A DNA stretch of 64,000 bases from AWTP1-13 sp963840075 (GCA_963840075.1 CAWIXS010000011.1:142007-206006), one strand, 5' to 3'; shown: positions 1 through 11,037, counted from the stretch's first letter. The notes: generated from the letters alone by a model not told the origin. Numbers and translations: made by a program.

Positions 1-2
1 CC

Positions 3-1232
3 TCCACGCTCGCCGTGCTGCAGGAGCGCGACTACGTCCGCATCGACAAGAAGCGCCTGATCCCCGAGGACAAGGGCCGCCTCGTCACAGCGTTCCTGGA
101 GAGCTTCTTCAAGCGCTACGTGGAGTACGACTTCACGGCCGACCTCGAGGAGAAGCTCGACCTCATCTCCGACGGCAAGCTCGAATACAAGGACGTGCTG
201 CGCGACTTCTGGCGCGGCTTCATGCGGGCGGTGGGCGAGATCAAGGATCTGCGCGTCGGCGAGGTGCTGGAGGCCCTGAACGAGATCCTGGGCCCCCACG
301 TCTTCCCCGCGCGGGGCGACGGCGGCGATCCGCGCCTGTGCCCGAGCTGCGGCGAAGGCCGCCTCAGCGTCAAGATCAGCGGCAGGTACGGCGCCTTCAT
401 CGGCTGCTCGCGCTATCCCGACTGCCGCTACACGCGCCAGCTCTCACAGCCGGGCGACGGCCCTGCGGAAGCCTCCACCCCCGACGGCAAGCTCCTGGGC
501 CATGACCTTGAGAGCGGGCTCGCCGTCACGCTGCGCGCCGGGCGCTTCGGGCCCTACGTGCAGCTGGGCGAGGGCTCCAAGGAGGAGAAGCCCAAGCGCG
601 CCTCGGTGCCGTCCGGCGTGGACGCCAACGACGTCGACCTCGAGCGGGCCCTGCAGCTCCTCTCGCTGCCACGGCTTGTCGGCGACCATCCCGAGACGGG
701 TAAGCCGATCACGGCGAGCCTCGGCCGCTACGGGCCCTTCGTTCTGCACGAGGGGTTGTATGCCAACCTGCCGAGCGCGGATGAGGTGTTCACGGTCGGC
801 ATCAACCGCGCCGTGGTGCTGCTCGCCGAGAAGAAGGCGGGTGCCGCGAGCCGCTTCCAGCGGGCGGCGGCGACGGTGCTCAAGGAGCTGGGCGAGCACC
901 CCGCCGCGGGCGGCAAGATGCAGGTGCTGTCCGGGCGCTATGGCCCCTACGTCAAGCACGGCGATGTCAACGCCACGCTGCCGCGCGGCAAGGACCCCGC
1001 GACGCTTACCCTCGAGGAGGCCGCGCAGCTGATCGCCGAGCGCGTGGCCAAGGGGCCCTCCAAGCCCAAGAGGGGAGGAGCGAGATCGCCCAAGCCGAAG
1101 CGCAACGGCAACGGGCCGGCGGACGGCGAGGGCAATCCCCCGGCGCAGGCCAAGGGTAAGGGTAAGGCCAAAGGCAAGGCGCCGGCGCCCGCCAAGGGCA
1201 AGCAGGGGCGCGGGCCGGCGGCCACGACATAA
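3..1232 (+). CDS. topA: DNA topoisomerase I, C-terminal part (5' end outside window)
   Basis: Type IA topoisomerase that relaxes negative supercoils; only the C-terminal ~410 residues are present and the frame is open to the left edge of the window. The visible part has the end of the catalytic core (EDKGRLVTAFLESFF), a four-cysteine zinc ribbon (CPSC ... GCSRYPDC) about 100 residues in, and then at least three topoisomerase C-terminal repeats marked by GRFGPYV, GRYGPFV and GRYGPYV. It ends in a Lys/Pro/Ala-rich tail of ~60 residues that probably binds nucleic acid. The stop lies 15 bases before rnr, so the two are probably co-transcribed. Identity is secure; the true start is not in the window. 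Confidence 0.96.
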   Translation, partial: STLAVLQERDYVRIDKKRLIPEDKGRLVTAFLESFFKRYVEYDFTADLEEKLDLISDGKLEYKDVLRDFWRGFMRAVGEIKDLRVGEVLEALNEILGPHVFPARGDGGDPRLCPSCGEGRLSVKISGRYGAFIGCSRYPDCRYTRQLSQPGDGPAEASTPDGKLLGHDLESGLAVTLRAGRFGPYVQLGEGSKEEKPKRASVPSGVDANDVDLERALQLLSLPRLVGDHPETGKPITASLGRYGPFVLHEGLYANLPSADEVFTVGINRAVVLLAEKKAGAASRFQRAAATVLKELGEHPAAGGKMQVLSGRYGPYVKHGDVNATLPRGKDPATLTLEEAAQLIAERVAKGPSKPKRGGARSPKPKRNGNGPADGEGNPPAQAKGKGKAKGKAPAPAKGKQGRGPAATT

Positions 1233-1247
1233 GGCAAAGGCGACAAG

Positions 1248-3509
<2,262 letters not shown>

Positions 3510-3554
3510 AATGCAAGGCATCCCCGCTTCTGCGGCAGGCGCGACGCGCCGGCT

Positions 3555-3583
3555 CTTGACGCGCGTGCCGCCTCCGCTAGACC
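3555..3583 (+). promoter_or_regulatory. Candidate sigma-70 promoter for the Nudix gene
   Basis: CTTGAC at 3555-3560, a 17-base spacer, then TAGACC at 3578-3583. The -35 box and spacing fit the alphaproteobacterial consensus. A transcript start near 3590 would exclude the GTG at 3588 as translation start and favour an ATG at 3594 or 3615. Pattern match only. Confidence 0.45.
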
Positions 3584-3614
3584 CAGCGTGCGAATGCCAG
3601 CATTGAGCCTGTCC

Positions 3615-4352
3615 ATGACCGAAGCGCGCCCCGGAGCCGAGCCTCCCAAGGTGTTGCGGCCGCGCGATGCAGCAACCCTGATCATTGTCGACATGGCGGC
3701 CGGCGAGCCGCGCGTCCTGCTCGGACGGCGCCGCGCGGACCTGGTGTTCATGCCCGGCCGCTACGTCTTTCCGGGCGGCCGCGTGGATCCCGCGGATCGC
3801 CATATTGCCGTCGAGCACGATCTGGAGCCCGGCAACATCAATAACCTGCTGGTGGACATGAAGGGCAATCGCAGCCCGGCGCGGGCGCGCGCGCTGGCGC
3901 TCGCCGCGGTGCGCGAGACATTCGAGGAGGCAGGCCTGCTGATCGGCACGCCGGCCGCGTCTGCAGCGCGGCCCAAGGCACGCGTCTGGCAGGCGTTCTT
4001 CGCGCACGGCTTCCTTCCGGCGCTGGCGCAGCTGACATTCTTCGCGCGAGCGATCACGCCGCCCGGTCGTCCGCGGCGCTACGACACACGCTTCTTCTGC
4101 GTCGCAGCAGACGCCGTCGTGCACAGGGTCGGCACCGGCGACGGCGAGCTCTCCGACCTCGAATGGCACTCGATCGAGCAGGCGCGCGCGCTGGAGCTGC
4201 CCAACATCACCCGCGTCGTGCTGGAGGACCTGAGCGAGCGCATCGCCGCCGGCGCGCTGCAGAAATGCGATGTCCCCGTACCTTTTTACCACCGCCGCAA
4301 TGGAACTTTCCACCGCGACCTCATTGGTGGGGACACACGCCTTGACTCGTGA
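3615..4352 (+). CDS. Nudix hydrolase
   Basis: Hydrolase of a nucleoside diphosphate linked to another moiety; substrate unknown. The Nudix helix is visible as AAVRETFEEAGLLIG with the metal-binding RExxEExG core. The leading glycine of the classical Nudix box is displaced, as in the larger Nudix subgroup (about 245 residues, with an insertion before the box) that commonly sits upstream of rpmG in rhizobia. Start is uncertain: GTG 3588, ATG 3594 and ATG 3615 share the frame. ATG 3615 is preferred because a promoter-like sequence ends at 3583. The final codons overlap the promoter proposed for rpmG. Confidence 0.85.
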   Translation: MTEARPGAEPPKVLRPRDAATLIIVDMAAGEPRVLLGRRRADLVFMPGRYVFPGGRVDPADRHIAVEHDLEPGNINNLLVDMKGNRSPARARALALAAVRETFEEAGLLIGTPAASAARPKARVWQAFFAHGFLPALAQLTFFARAITPPGRPRRYDTRFFCVAADAVVHRVGTGDGELSDLEWHSIEQARALELPNITRVVLEDLSERIAAGALQKCDVPVPFYHRRNGTFHRDLIGGDTRLDS

Positions 4353-4369
4353 GGTCGAGGGGATAGAGT
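4341..4369 (+). promoter_or_regulatory. Candidate sigma-70 promoter for rpmG
   Basis: CTTGAC (4341-4346), exactly 17 bases, then TAGAGT (4364-4369), ending 42 bases before the rpmG start and overlapping the end of the Nudix gene. Among the best -35/-10 pairs I found; unproven. Confidence 0.5.
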
Positions 4370-4410
4370 GCGCCCGCATCAACTGATAAGCACAGAACGG
4401 CCGCTCACCG

Positions 4411-4578
4411 ATGGCGAAACCGAAGACAGACAAGATCAAGCTGCTCAGCTCCGCTGGCACGGGCTACTTCTACGTGACCAAGAAGAACCCGAGGACCGCG
4501 ACCGACAAGATCAGCTTCCGCAAGTACGATCCGATTGCGCGAAAGCACGTCGTTTTCAAGGAAGCGAAGATCAAGTAG
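4411..4578 (+). CDS. rpmG: 50S ribosomal protein L33
   Basis: Small structural protein of the large ribosomal subunit. The 55-residue product begins MAKPKTDKIKLLSSAGTGYF and contains the conserved segments YVTKKNPRT and FRKYDPIARKHVVFKEAKIK. It has no CxxC pairs, so it is the zinc-free type usual in Alphaproteobacteria. A good candidate promoter lies just upstream, so it is probably transcribed on its own. Confidence 0.96.
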   Translation: MAKPKTDKIKLLSSAGTGYFYVTKKNPRTATDKISFRKYDPIARKHVVFKEAKIK

Positions 4579-5270
4579 CGGACTGCGAGGCCGGCCCGCT
4601 GATCCCTCCTAGTGATTCCTCCCGCCATGCCAGCGCACGAGATTGCGGATCGACCTTGTGGCACCGTTGGCCGAAAGCCGCGCGATGGGATTGTCGGTCA
4701 GCAGAGCCTCGGGCGGTCGAGCCTGGCTGGAGGCTCACGGCCTCCCGGGATTTTCGGAGAGGGCTCGAGAAAGAATGGTGGCCGGCACCGAGACTGACAT
4801 CGGCAGCGGGGTAGAAGTCCGAGCAGCCCCGGCACCGGCCTGCCAAGTCTCGACCAAAGAGGGCGTTGGCCATCGACCTGGCGATTGATCGACCCGCACG
4901 GCGTCACAAGAGGAGGCCACTCCTAGCCGCTAGGATCGATCATCACCTCACGGCATCAGGAGATGCGGCGGACCTGAAAGTCCGTGAGGATCTCGTATAT
5001 TGAGATTGCATGCTGAACTCGAACAGGCGGCACGCTGCGAGCTGCGCGTACCGGCTGCGATTGCGTTCTCCCTCTCCCGCGAATTGTCCCACGTTCAACA
5101 AAGCAGATCGGCGGGACGTTGGCAATACTTTGTTAGTATTCCAAGCACTTACAGGGCCTTGCCGGTTGCAGGGGCACCGCGCCCGGCCACCTGGGCCGGT
5201 TTTGCACCGCCTCGGCGTGCCCGTGAGGGTCGGATCGCCCCCTGAAAGCACTGGCTTTCCCGTCTTCCGC
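4579..5270. other. 692-base spacer without a recognisable gene (pleD position)
   Basis: No reading frame here looks coding: short frames exist on both strands but lack a plausible start, domain or codon pattern. In Caulobacter and many rhizobia pleD lies between divK and rpmG; here divK and rpmG face each other across this spacer and no GGDEF or receiver sequence is visible. A short hairpin-like stretch is present near 4950-5005. Confidence 0.5.
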
Positions 5271-5642
5271 TCAAGCCTCGCCGAGGTGCCGGCGCACCGC
5301 TTCGAGGAACGTCGCGATCGATATGGGCTTGGAGATATAGGCCTCGCAGCCCCCCTGCCGGATGCGTTCCTCGTCACCCTTCATGGCGAAGGCGGTCACG
5401 GCGATTACCGGGATGGCGCACAGGCTCTCGTCGTCCTTGAGCCACTTGGTGACCTCCAGACCCGAGACCTCCGGCAACTGGATGTCCATGAGGATGAGAT
5501 CGGGCCGCTGCTCGCGAGCGAGGCGAAGCGCTTCCATGCCGTTGCGGGTCTGCAGGGTATGATAGCCGTGCGCGTCGAGCAGATCGTGGAAGAGCTTCAT
5601 GTTGAGCTCGTTGTCCTCGACGATCATCACCGTCTTGGACAA
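5271..5642 (-). CDS. divK: Single-domain response regulator DivK
   Basis: CheY-like receiver without output domain. In Caulobacter and rhizobia DivK is the phospho-relay protein that controls the DivJ/PleC/DivL-CckA-CtrA cell-cycle pathway. The sequence SKTVMIVEDNELNMKLF is near-invariant in DivK. Acidic pocket in VEDNE, phospho-acceptor Asp in LILMDIQLP, switch Thr in VTAFAM and Lys in SKPIS are all present. The family start points to TTG 5642 (123 residues). An in-frame ATG at 5699 would add 19 residues without family similarity. It faces rpmG; pleD, usually its neighbour, is not here. Confidence 0.9.
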   Translation of the reverse strand: MSKTVMIVEDNELNMKLFHDLLDAHGYHTLQTRNGMEALRLAREQRPDLILMDIQLPEVSGLEVTKWLKDDESLCAIPVIAVTAFAMKGDEERIRQGGCEAYISKPISIATFLEAVRRHLGEA

Positions 5643-5785
5643 CCGGCGCACGCCGGGCTGACGACCCGAGATCACCTTGCTGCTTTCGTGGTAGGTCATG
5701 TACCCCGCGAGCCCAACTGCACGCGCTCGCCCCAGTCTTGCACCGATTCTCGGCCGGCCCCGAGCCCACTCTGCTTCAGAATGCC

Positions 5786-5800
5786 TAACCAACTGTTTAA
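5786..5800 (-). promoter_or_regulatory. CtrA-box-like site upstream of divK
   Basis: On the minus strand this reads TTAA, 7 bases, GTTA, one mismatch from the CtrA consensus TTAA-N7-TTAA. It lies in the divergent region between divK and the DUF3572 gene. CtrA control of divK is known in Caulobacter; occupancy here is inference. Confidence 0.35.
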
Positions 5801-5854
5801 GATGGCGACCATGGGCCCAGCGTGGGCGCAGCATGGCTGCTCACAGGCAATGCG

Positions 5855-6157
5855 ATGGCACGCACCGGTCGGACGATGCAATGGCAGGCCGCGGAGGCGA
5901 TCGCGGCCCGCGCGCTCGCGTTCCTCGCCGCGGATCCCGCACAGCTTGCGCGCTTCCTGGCGCTGACCGGGCTCGGGCCGGACGACATCCGTCGGCAGAT
6001 CGGCTCGCCGGGGCTGCTGGCGGCGGTGCTCGAGCACCTGGCCCACGACGAGCCGCTGCTGCTCGTGTTCGCCGCCGGCGCACGGATTGCGCCGCAGGAC
6101 GTGGGCCGCGCCTTGTCCGTCCTGCAGGGGGCCGAGCGGAGGCCGCGAGAGACTTGA
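5855..6157 (+). CDS. DUF3572 family protein
   Basis: Small (100-residue) protein of a family almost restricted to Alphaproteobacteria; function unknown. The family pattern is clear: AAEAIAARALAFLAADP, then RFLALTGLGPDDIR and LAAVLEHLAHDEPLLLVFA. No membrane segment or catalytic motif is evident and it should be all-helical. The start is the ATG at 5855; an in-frame earlier ATG-like codon at 5822 has no family support. It is divergent from divK, its usual neighbour. The last codons overlap the ROK gene start (TTGA overlap), suggesting translational coupling. Confidence 0.85.
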   Translation: MARTGRTMQWQAAEAIAARALAFLAADPAQLARFLALTGLGPDDIRRQIGSPGLLAAVLEHLAHDEPLLLVFAAGARIAPQDVGRALSVLQGAERRPRET

Positions 6158-7101
6158 GCGACACCTCCACCCCCGCGTTGCGACTGGGCATCGATCTCGG
6201 CGGCAGCAAGATCGCCGGTGTCGCGCTGGCGACGGGCGGTGCGCACGGGGGTGCGCCCGGGGGTGCGATTGTCGCCGAGCACCGCATGGCCTCGCCGCGC
6301 CACGACTACGCCGCGACGCTGAGCGCCATCGGCGACACGGTGGCGCGGCTGGAGCGGGCAGCCGGCGCGCAGGGCACGATCGGCATCGGCATGCCGGGCT
6401 CGCTGGCGCCCGGCAGCGGCCTCGTCCAGAACGCCAACTCCACATGGCTCAACGGCCGACCCTTCGCCCGCGATCTGGAGGCGCATCTGGGGCGCCCCGT
6501 GCGGCTCGCCAACGACGCCAACTGCTTTGCGCTGTCGGAGGCGGTCGACGGGGCGGGGGCCGGCGCGCCGTCGGTCTTCGGCGTCATTCTCGGCACCGGC
6601 TGCGGCGGCGGGCTGGTGCATCGAGGCGCCCTGATCGACGGGCCGCTCGGCATCGGCGGCGAGTGGGGGCACAACCCGCTGCCCTGGGCCACCCCGGACG
6701 AGCATCCAGGGCCCGCGTGCTGGTGCGGCAGGAGAGGCTGCATGGAGGCCTGGGTATCTGGCCCCGCGCTCGAAGCCGATCACGCGCGGGCGACGGGGGT
6801 GAGCCTGACGTGCGCGGCGATCGCGGCCCGCGCCACGAGCGGGGAGGCGGCTGCCGCCGCGACGCTCGAGCGGCATGCGGACCGTCTCGCGCGCGGGCTG
6901 GCCCACGTGGTGAATATTTTCGACCCGCATGTCGTCGTGCTGGGCGGCGGCCTCTCGAACCTCGCCCATCTCTACGAGGCGCTGCCGGGACGGATGGGCG
7001 CCCATCTGTTCGCGGCCCGGCCTCGCATGGTCGTCAGGCGGCCCCGGTGGGGCGATGCCAGCGGCGTCCGCGGCGCGGCATGGCTTTGGGGCAAGCCGTA
7101 G
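6154..7101 (+). CDS. ROK family sugar kinase
   Basis: Probable cytoplasmic ATP-dependent hexose kinase (fructokinase, glucokinase or N-acetylglucosamine kinase type; substrate not decidable). ATP-binding DLGGSKI at residue ~14, NDANCFALSEA, GTGCGGG, and the ROK zinc site with His and Cys in EWGHNP ... CWCGRRGCMEAWVSGPA are all present. Length 315 is normal. The start is TTG at 6154, overlapping the stop of the DUF3572 gene by four bases and preceded by a GGAGG-like sequence. The frame is open further upstream, but that extension runs through the DUF3572 gene and is not credible. Confidence 0.9.
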   Translation: MSDTSTPALRLGIDLGGSKIAGVALATGGAHGGAPGGAIVAEHRMASPRHDYAATLSAIGDTVARLERAAGAQGTIGIGMPGSLAPGSGLVQNANSTWLNGRPFARDLEAHLGRPVRLANDANCFALSEAVDGAGAGAPSVFGVILGTGCGGGLVHRGALIDGPLGIGGEWGHNPLPWATPDEHPGPACWCGRRGCMEAWVSGPALEADHARATGVSLTCAAIAARATSGEAAAAATLERHADRLARGLAHVVNIFDPHVVVLGGGLSNLAHLYEALPGRMGAHLFAARPRMVVRRPRWGDASGVRGAAWLWGKP

Positions 7102-7113
7102 CGTTTAGCGGCG

Positions 7114-7131
7114 CTCCCGCTTTGCGGGGAG
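7114..7131. repeat. Palindromic hairpin between convergent genes
   Basis: CTCCCGCTTTGCGGGGAG-type near-palindrome in the spacer between the ROK kinase and eipB, which converge here. It is the same sequence class as the repeat arms at 21959-22120. It may serve as a bidirectional terminator. Confidence 0.5.
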
Positions 7132-7178
7132 AGGGGACCGGGCAGCGCTTGTGGCGCGCGGACGCCCCTTCCGGGGCC

Positions 7179-8060
7179 TCACTTCGGCTCGCACTTGGAG
7201 GGCTCGTGGAACAGGATGTTGGTGAGCTCTCCCTCCAGCACGAACTCGCCGTAGTCGATGCGCAGCTTGCGGCTCACCCCGTTCTCGAACATCAGAAACG
7301 AGATCTCGTAGATCGGCAGGGCGTCGCGGCCCTCGTTGCGCGGCTCGTAGTAGGCAATCGAGACGGGCCAGGCGCGCAAGCCGTTGAGCCGGTCGACGTT
7401 GGCAATCTGAGGCAGCTTGCGATTGCTGCCGGGGGCCTGGACGCGGCCGAGCGCGGCAACCGTATCGTAGACCTTCTCGCCTTTCTCGGCGCCGTCGTAG
7501 AGATCGGCACGGAACGACGCCTTTGCGGCTCTGGCCGCCTGCAGCAGGGCAATGGTGTGCTGCACGGGAAAATGGACGCGCGAGGGAAGATTGATGCTCT
7601 TCCTTTCCGGCTTGGAGAGGTCGACCTTGACACCCTCGGTTGCGCCGAGCCTCGCCGCGTCGCCGGAGGTCGCATCCGTCGCCTTCTCGTTGCGGAACTG
7701 GGTGGAATCGAAGCGGAACTTCGTGCCGGGGCCATCCTCCCAGGTCGACGAGCGCAGGTCGGCTACCGACGTGTTGCCGTTCTGGTAGCTCATGCGGGTC
7801 ACGAAGCGCATGTTCTGCGTGTAGCCCTCGCAGGCCGAGCCGACGAGGTCGTAGGCCATGCGGCCGAGGACGGAGGTCATCCCCTGGCCGCCGCGCGCGC
7901 TGGCGAGCGTCAGCTCGTAGACGGCCCGGTGCGGAGCGAGCACGATGCCGTCGCTGGATGCCCAGGCACGCTGGTGCAGCAAGGCCAGGCAGGACACGAG
8001 CGCGCACAGTCCAAAGCGCGGGCCGAAGCGCAGGCCGTGATGCAGGCTCGCATGGGTCAT
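7179..8060 (-). CDS. eipB: EipB family periplasmic protein (DUF1849)
   Basis: Envelope-integrity protein of the EipB/DUF1849 family, described in Brucella as a periplasmic spiral beta-barrel needed for envelope stability. The 293-residue product has an N-terminal signal peptide (GLCALVSCLALLHQRAWA). The mature part begins with LAPHRAVYELTLASARGG, typical of the family. One cysteine after the first strands (GSACEGY) and one at the very C-terminus (PSKCEPK) match the pair reported to form the EipB disulfide. Start ATG 8060 has AAAAGGCGG upstream. It is divergent from the GDPD gene. Confidence 0.88.
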   Translation of the reverse strand: MTHASLHHGLRFGPRFGLCALVSCLALLHQRAWASSDGIVLAPHRAVYELTLASARGGQGMTSVLGRMAYDLVGSACEGYTQNMRFVTRMSYQNGNTSVADLRSSTWEDGPGTKFRFDSTQFRNEKATDATSGDAARLGATEGVKVDLSKPERKSINLPSRVHFPVQHTIALLQAARAAKASFRADLYDGAEKGEKVYDTVAALGRVQAPGSNRKLPQIANVDRLNGLRAWPVSIAYYEPRNEGRDALPIYEISFLMFENGVSRKLRIDYGEFVLEGELTNILFHEPSKCEPK

Positions 8061-8216
8061 TATTCCGCCTTTTCGCGTAACGAACGACATTCCGTCGGTC
8101 TCCATCCTCGCACGACTGCGGTCCGACGGCCACCACTTGCAAAGATCATAGGGCACTGACAAGACTGCCGACCCGAGGCGGCTTGAGCCGTGGTGAAGAG
8201 CGGATAGCAGATCGCG

Positions 8217-9017
8217 ATGATGGCAGCCATGCGCGAGCCGGCCGGCCGCCGGCCGAAGCCGGCACCGCCGCTCGACCGCAGCATCTTCGTGCGACCGATC
8301 GCGCACCGCGGCTGGCACGACAGGGCCAAGGGACGCGTGGAGAATACCGCCCCGGCCTTCAGCGCCGCCGTCGCCAAGGGCTACGGTATCGAGTGCGACT
8401 TGCAGGCCGCCGAGGACGGCACGCCGATGGTGTTTCACGACAGCAAGCTCGACCGCCTGGTCGCCGGATCAGGGCCGATTGGCGCCCATTCTCCCCGCAA
8501 CCTCGCGCATCTGCGCTACCGCGGCCAGGACGAGAGGATCCTGAGCTTCGCGCAGTTCCTCGACCTCGTCGGCGGGCGCGTCCCCGTGCTGGTCGAGGTG
8601 AAGCGCAACGGCCGGCAGCACCCCAGATTCCTGGAGCACGTCGCGCGTCTGGCGGCCGCCTACAAGGGACCCATCGCGCTGATGTCGTTCGACCGCTCGA
8701 CGGTGGCGGCGCTCGGCCAGCTTGCACCGGCAATCCCGCGCGGAGCGGTGATCGGCAGCCGGCAGATGCTGTCGGGCCTGTGGGCCGGGCGGGCCCGGCG
8801 GCGCGAGAGCCCGGCGGCCACGCACCACCTGGCATCGGCCCCCGAGGGCGTGGCCTTCTACGCCGTCAACACGCAGCTGGTCGCGGTAGCGCGGGGCTTC
8901 ATGGCCCGCCGCGCGCAGGACCTGCCGCTCTTCACCTGGACGGTGCGCACGGCGCGCCAGCGCGCCCGCGCCGCCAAGTGGGCCGACGCCCCGATCTTCG
9001 AGGGCTACGAGGCCTGA
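8217..9017 (+). CDS. Glycerophosphodiester phosphodiesterase
   Basis: GDPD-family TIM-barrel enzyme that hydrolyses glycerophosphodiesters to sn-glycerol 3-phosphate and an alcohol. Catalytic elements are visible: AHRGW at about residue 30, VENTAPAF, the metal ligands in ECDLQ, and VFHDSKLDRL. LVEVKRNG and the late FTWTVRT segment complete the barrel. No signal peptide is evident, so a cytosolic (UgpQ-like) enzyme is likely. The gene starts close to a divergently transcribed eipB, and in rhizobia these two families are often neighbours. Confidence 0.9.
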   Translation: MMAAMREPAGRRPKPAPPLDRSIFVRPIAHRGWHDRAKGRVENTAPAFSAAVAKGYGIECDLQAAEDGTPMVFHDSKLDRLVAGSGPIGAHSPRNLAHLRYRGQDERILSFAQFLDLVGGRVPVLVEVKRNGRQHPRFLEHVARLAAAYKGPIALMSFDRSTVAALGQLAPAIPRGAVIGSRQMLSGLWAGRARRRESPAATHHLASAPEGVAFYAVNTQLVAVARGFMARRAQDLPLFTWTVRTARQRARAAKWADAPIFEGYEA

Positions 9018-9025
9018 GCCCGCCC

Positions 9026-9607
9026 TCAGGGCATCAGGGGCACGCCGGTGAGCCAGGTGTGGCCCCCGAGGAGCAGCAGCGCGTAGAGCGCGAGTCCGCC
9101 GCCGACCGCGATCGCATCCTGCGCGGGCCCGCCCCTGGCAGCGCCCAGCGGGCCGGTGGCGCCGCGCTGGCGCGCGGAGATGAGGTCGTAGGCGGCGAAG
9201 GCCAGGAAGCTGCCGAACAGGAGCACCGAGGCGAGATCGCCGTTGGCGATGAGGTGCGCAAGCGCCCACAGCGTCAGGGCCGCGAGCATCGGATGGCCGA
9301 CGAAGCTGCGGATGCGCGAGGGCACGAAGGCAGCAGCCAGCAGGATCAGTGCAGGAAGCATCAGCAGCATGGTCAGATGCCTGGTCCACGCGGGCGGTAT
9401 CCACACCTGCGGATTGCCGCGCCCCAGACCCTGCATCTGGCCGTAGCCCAGCACCACGAGCGCCAGGGCCGCCAGCGATATCACTCCGAACAGGGCCAGG
9501 TAGGGACCTCGCCCGATTGTGCCGACGAGATGTGCACGCAGCGCGGGACGCGTGGGAACAAGGTGCACGGCGAAGAAAAGAAGGAGCCCGCCGATCAGCA
9601 TCCACAT
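9026..9607 (-). CDS. NnrU family membrane protein
   Basis: Integral membrane protein of the NnrU family (193 residues), named from a gene linked to nitrite/nitric oxide metabolism; biochemical role unclear. About five or six membrane segments are visible (IGGLLLFFAVHLVP, YLALFGVISLAALALVVLG, HLTMLLMLPALILLAAAFVP, a segment around SVLLFGSFLAFAAYDL, and ALYALLLLGGHTW). The family signature GHPMLAALTLWALAHL lies in the middle. ATG 9607 has a strong AGAGGAGG ribosome site. No denitrification genes are in this window, so a link to denitrification is not supported by context. Confidence 0.87.
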   Translation of the reverse strand: MWMLIGGLLLFFAVHLVPTRPALRAHLVGTIGRGPYLALFGVISLAALALVVLGYGQMQGLGRGNPQVWIPPAWTRHLTMLLMLPALILLAAAFVPSRIRSFVGHPMLAALTLWALAHLIANGDLASVLLFGSFLAFAAYDLISARQRGATGPLGAARGGPAQDAIAVGGGLALYALLLLGGHTWLTGVPLMP

Positions 9608-9855
9608 GCGCTGCCTCCTCTCTGCTGCCCCCGTGCTCATCCTGGCCCATTTGCTCTCGCGCGGCGTCGCGGCGCAGCCGCGGCACGCGGGTTGCAACGC
9701 CGCGGGAGCGACGGCTTCCACTTATGTACGCGACAGGGCTGGCGTTGCCACCCCGCTCCTGCTGTGATCCCCTGCAGGGTGGGTGGCACAACGCAGACGG
9801 TCGATGCTCCGGCGGCTGGCTGGAGCTTCTGCAAACGGGCGCAATCGGGTGTGAC

Positions 9856-11037
9856 ATGAGCGGGTCGGGCGCTGCCAAGGTCGAGGTTGTGCCTCGGATT
9901 GCCGATGTGCCGGCGGAGGCGTGGGACGCCTGTGCCAACCCCGACCCGGCGACCTTCAATCCGTTCGTGGCGCACGCCTTCCTGAAGGCGCTGGAGGATG
10001 CTGGCACGGTCGGCGGGCGCTCGGGCTGGACGCCGCGCCATCTCGTTCTGAAGGTCGATGGCGAGATCAAGGGCTGTGCACCCTGCTATCTCAAGTCGCA
10101 CAGCCAGGGCGAATACATGTTCGACCACGGCTGGGCGGACGCCTTCATGCAGGCCGGCGGGCGCTACTATCCGAAGCTGCAGATCGCCGTGCCGTTCACG
10201 CCTGTGCCAGGGCCTCGGCTGCTGACCCTGCCGGGCCCCGGCCGCGAGATGAGCGAGACCATGCTCGCCACCGCGCTGTCCGAGCTCGCCGAGCGCAACG
10301 GCATCTCCGGCGTGCACATCACCTTTCTCGACGAGGGGCAGTGGGGGAGGCTCGGCGCGCAGGGCCTCCTGCAGCGGACCAATCAGCAGTTCCACTGGCG
10401 CAACGCCGTTTATGCGACATTCGACGACTATCTGGCCTCGCTCGCCTCGCGCAAGCGCAAGGCGACGCGCAAGGAGCGCGAGCAGGCGCTGGCAGGCGGC
10501 CTTACCGTCGAGTGGCTGCGCGGGCGCGAGATCACCGAGGCCCACTGGGACGCGTTCTTCACGTTCTACATGGACACCGGCGCGCGCAAGTGGGGACGGC
10601 CCTATCTCAACCGCAAGTTCTTCTCGCTGCTCAGCGCCAGCGCCGTGGGCGGCAGCTGCCTCGTCATGCTGGCGAGGCAAGGCGCGCGCGCCATCGCCGG
10701 CTCGTTCCATATGGTCGGCGGCGATTGCCTGTTCGGCCGCTACTGGGGGGCAACCGAGCACCGCCCGTTCCTGCATTTCGAGATGTGCTACTATCAGGCC
10801 ATCGACTACGCCATCGCGCATCGCCTGCAGCGCGTGGAGGCCGGCGCGCAGGGCGAGCACAAGCTGGCGCGCGGCTATCTGCCGACCAAGACCTACTCCG
10901 TCCACCACATCGTCGATCCGGCGCTGCGGCGCGCGATCGCCGACTTCCTGGAGCGCGAGCGCGCCCACGTGGAGGCGGCTTGCGAGGAGCTCACCGAGTA
11001 CGGTCCCTACCGCAAGGCGTCGCCGGAGCAGGACTGA
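9856..11037 (+). CDS. DUF482 (peptidogalycan-type) acyltransferase-like protein
   Basis: GNAT/FemAB-like fold protein of the DUF482 family, 393 residues; substrate unknown. Family motifs: TFNPFVAHAFLKALEDAG near the N-terminus, YMFDHGWADAFMQAGGRYYPK, RKRKATRKEREQAL in the middle, and the late FGRYWGATEHRPFLHFEMCYY and GAQGEHKLARGYLPTKTYS. No signal peptide. The start is ATG 9856, a short distance into a longer open frame. It lies just before the HIT gene, a common pairing in rhizobia. Confidence 0.9.
   Translation: MSGSGAAKVEVVPRIADVPAEAWDACANPDPATFNPFVAHAFLKALEDAGTVGGRSGWTPRHLVLKVDGEIKGCAPCYLKSHSQGEYMFDHGWADAFMQAGGRYYPKLQIAVPFTPVPGPRLLTLPGPGREMSETMLATALSELAERNGISGVHITFLDEGQWGRLGAQGLLQRTNQQFHWRNAVYATFDDYLASLASRKRKATRKEREQALAGGLTVEWLRGREITEAHWDAFFTFYMDTGARKWGRPYLNRKFFSLLSASAVGGSCLVMLARQGARAIAGSFHMVGGDCLFGRYWGATEHRPFLHFEMCYYQAIDYAIAHRLQRVEAGAQGEHKLARGYLPTKTYSVHHIVDPALRRAIADFLERERAHVEAACEELTEYGPYRKASPEQD

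Noticed and set aside
5271..5834. Full 187-residue frame as the DivK protein
   Set aside because: Extra ~64 N-terminal residues have no family counterpart; DivK proteins begin at the SKTVMIVEDNE segment.
5010..5966. 318-codon plus-strand frame through the divK region
   Set aside because: Antisense to divK and without domain; used codons are unlike neighbours.
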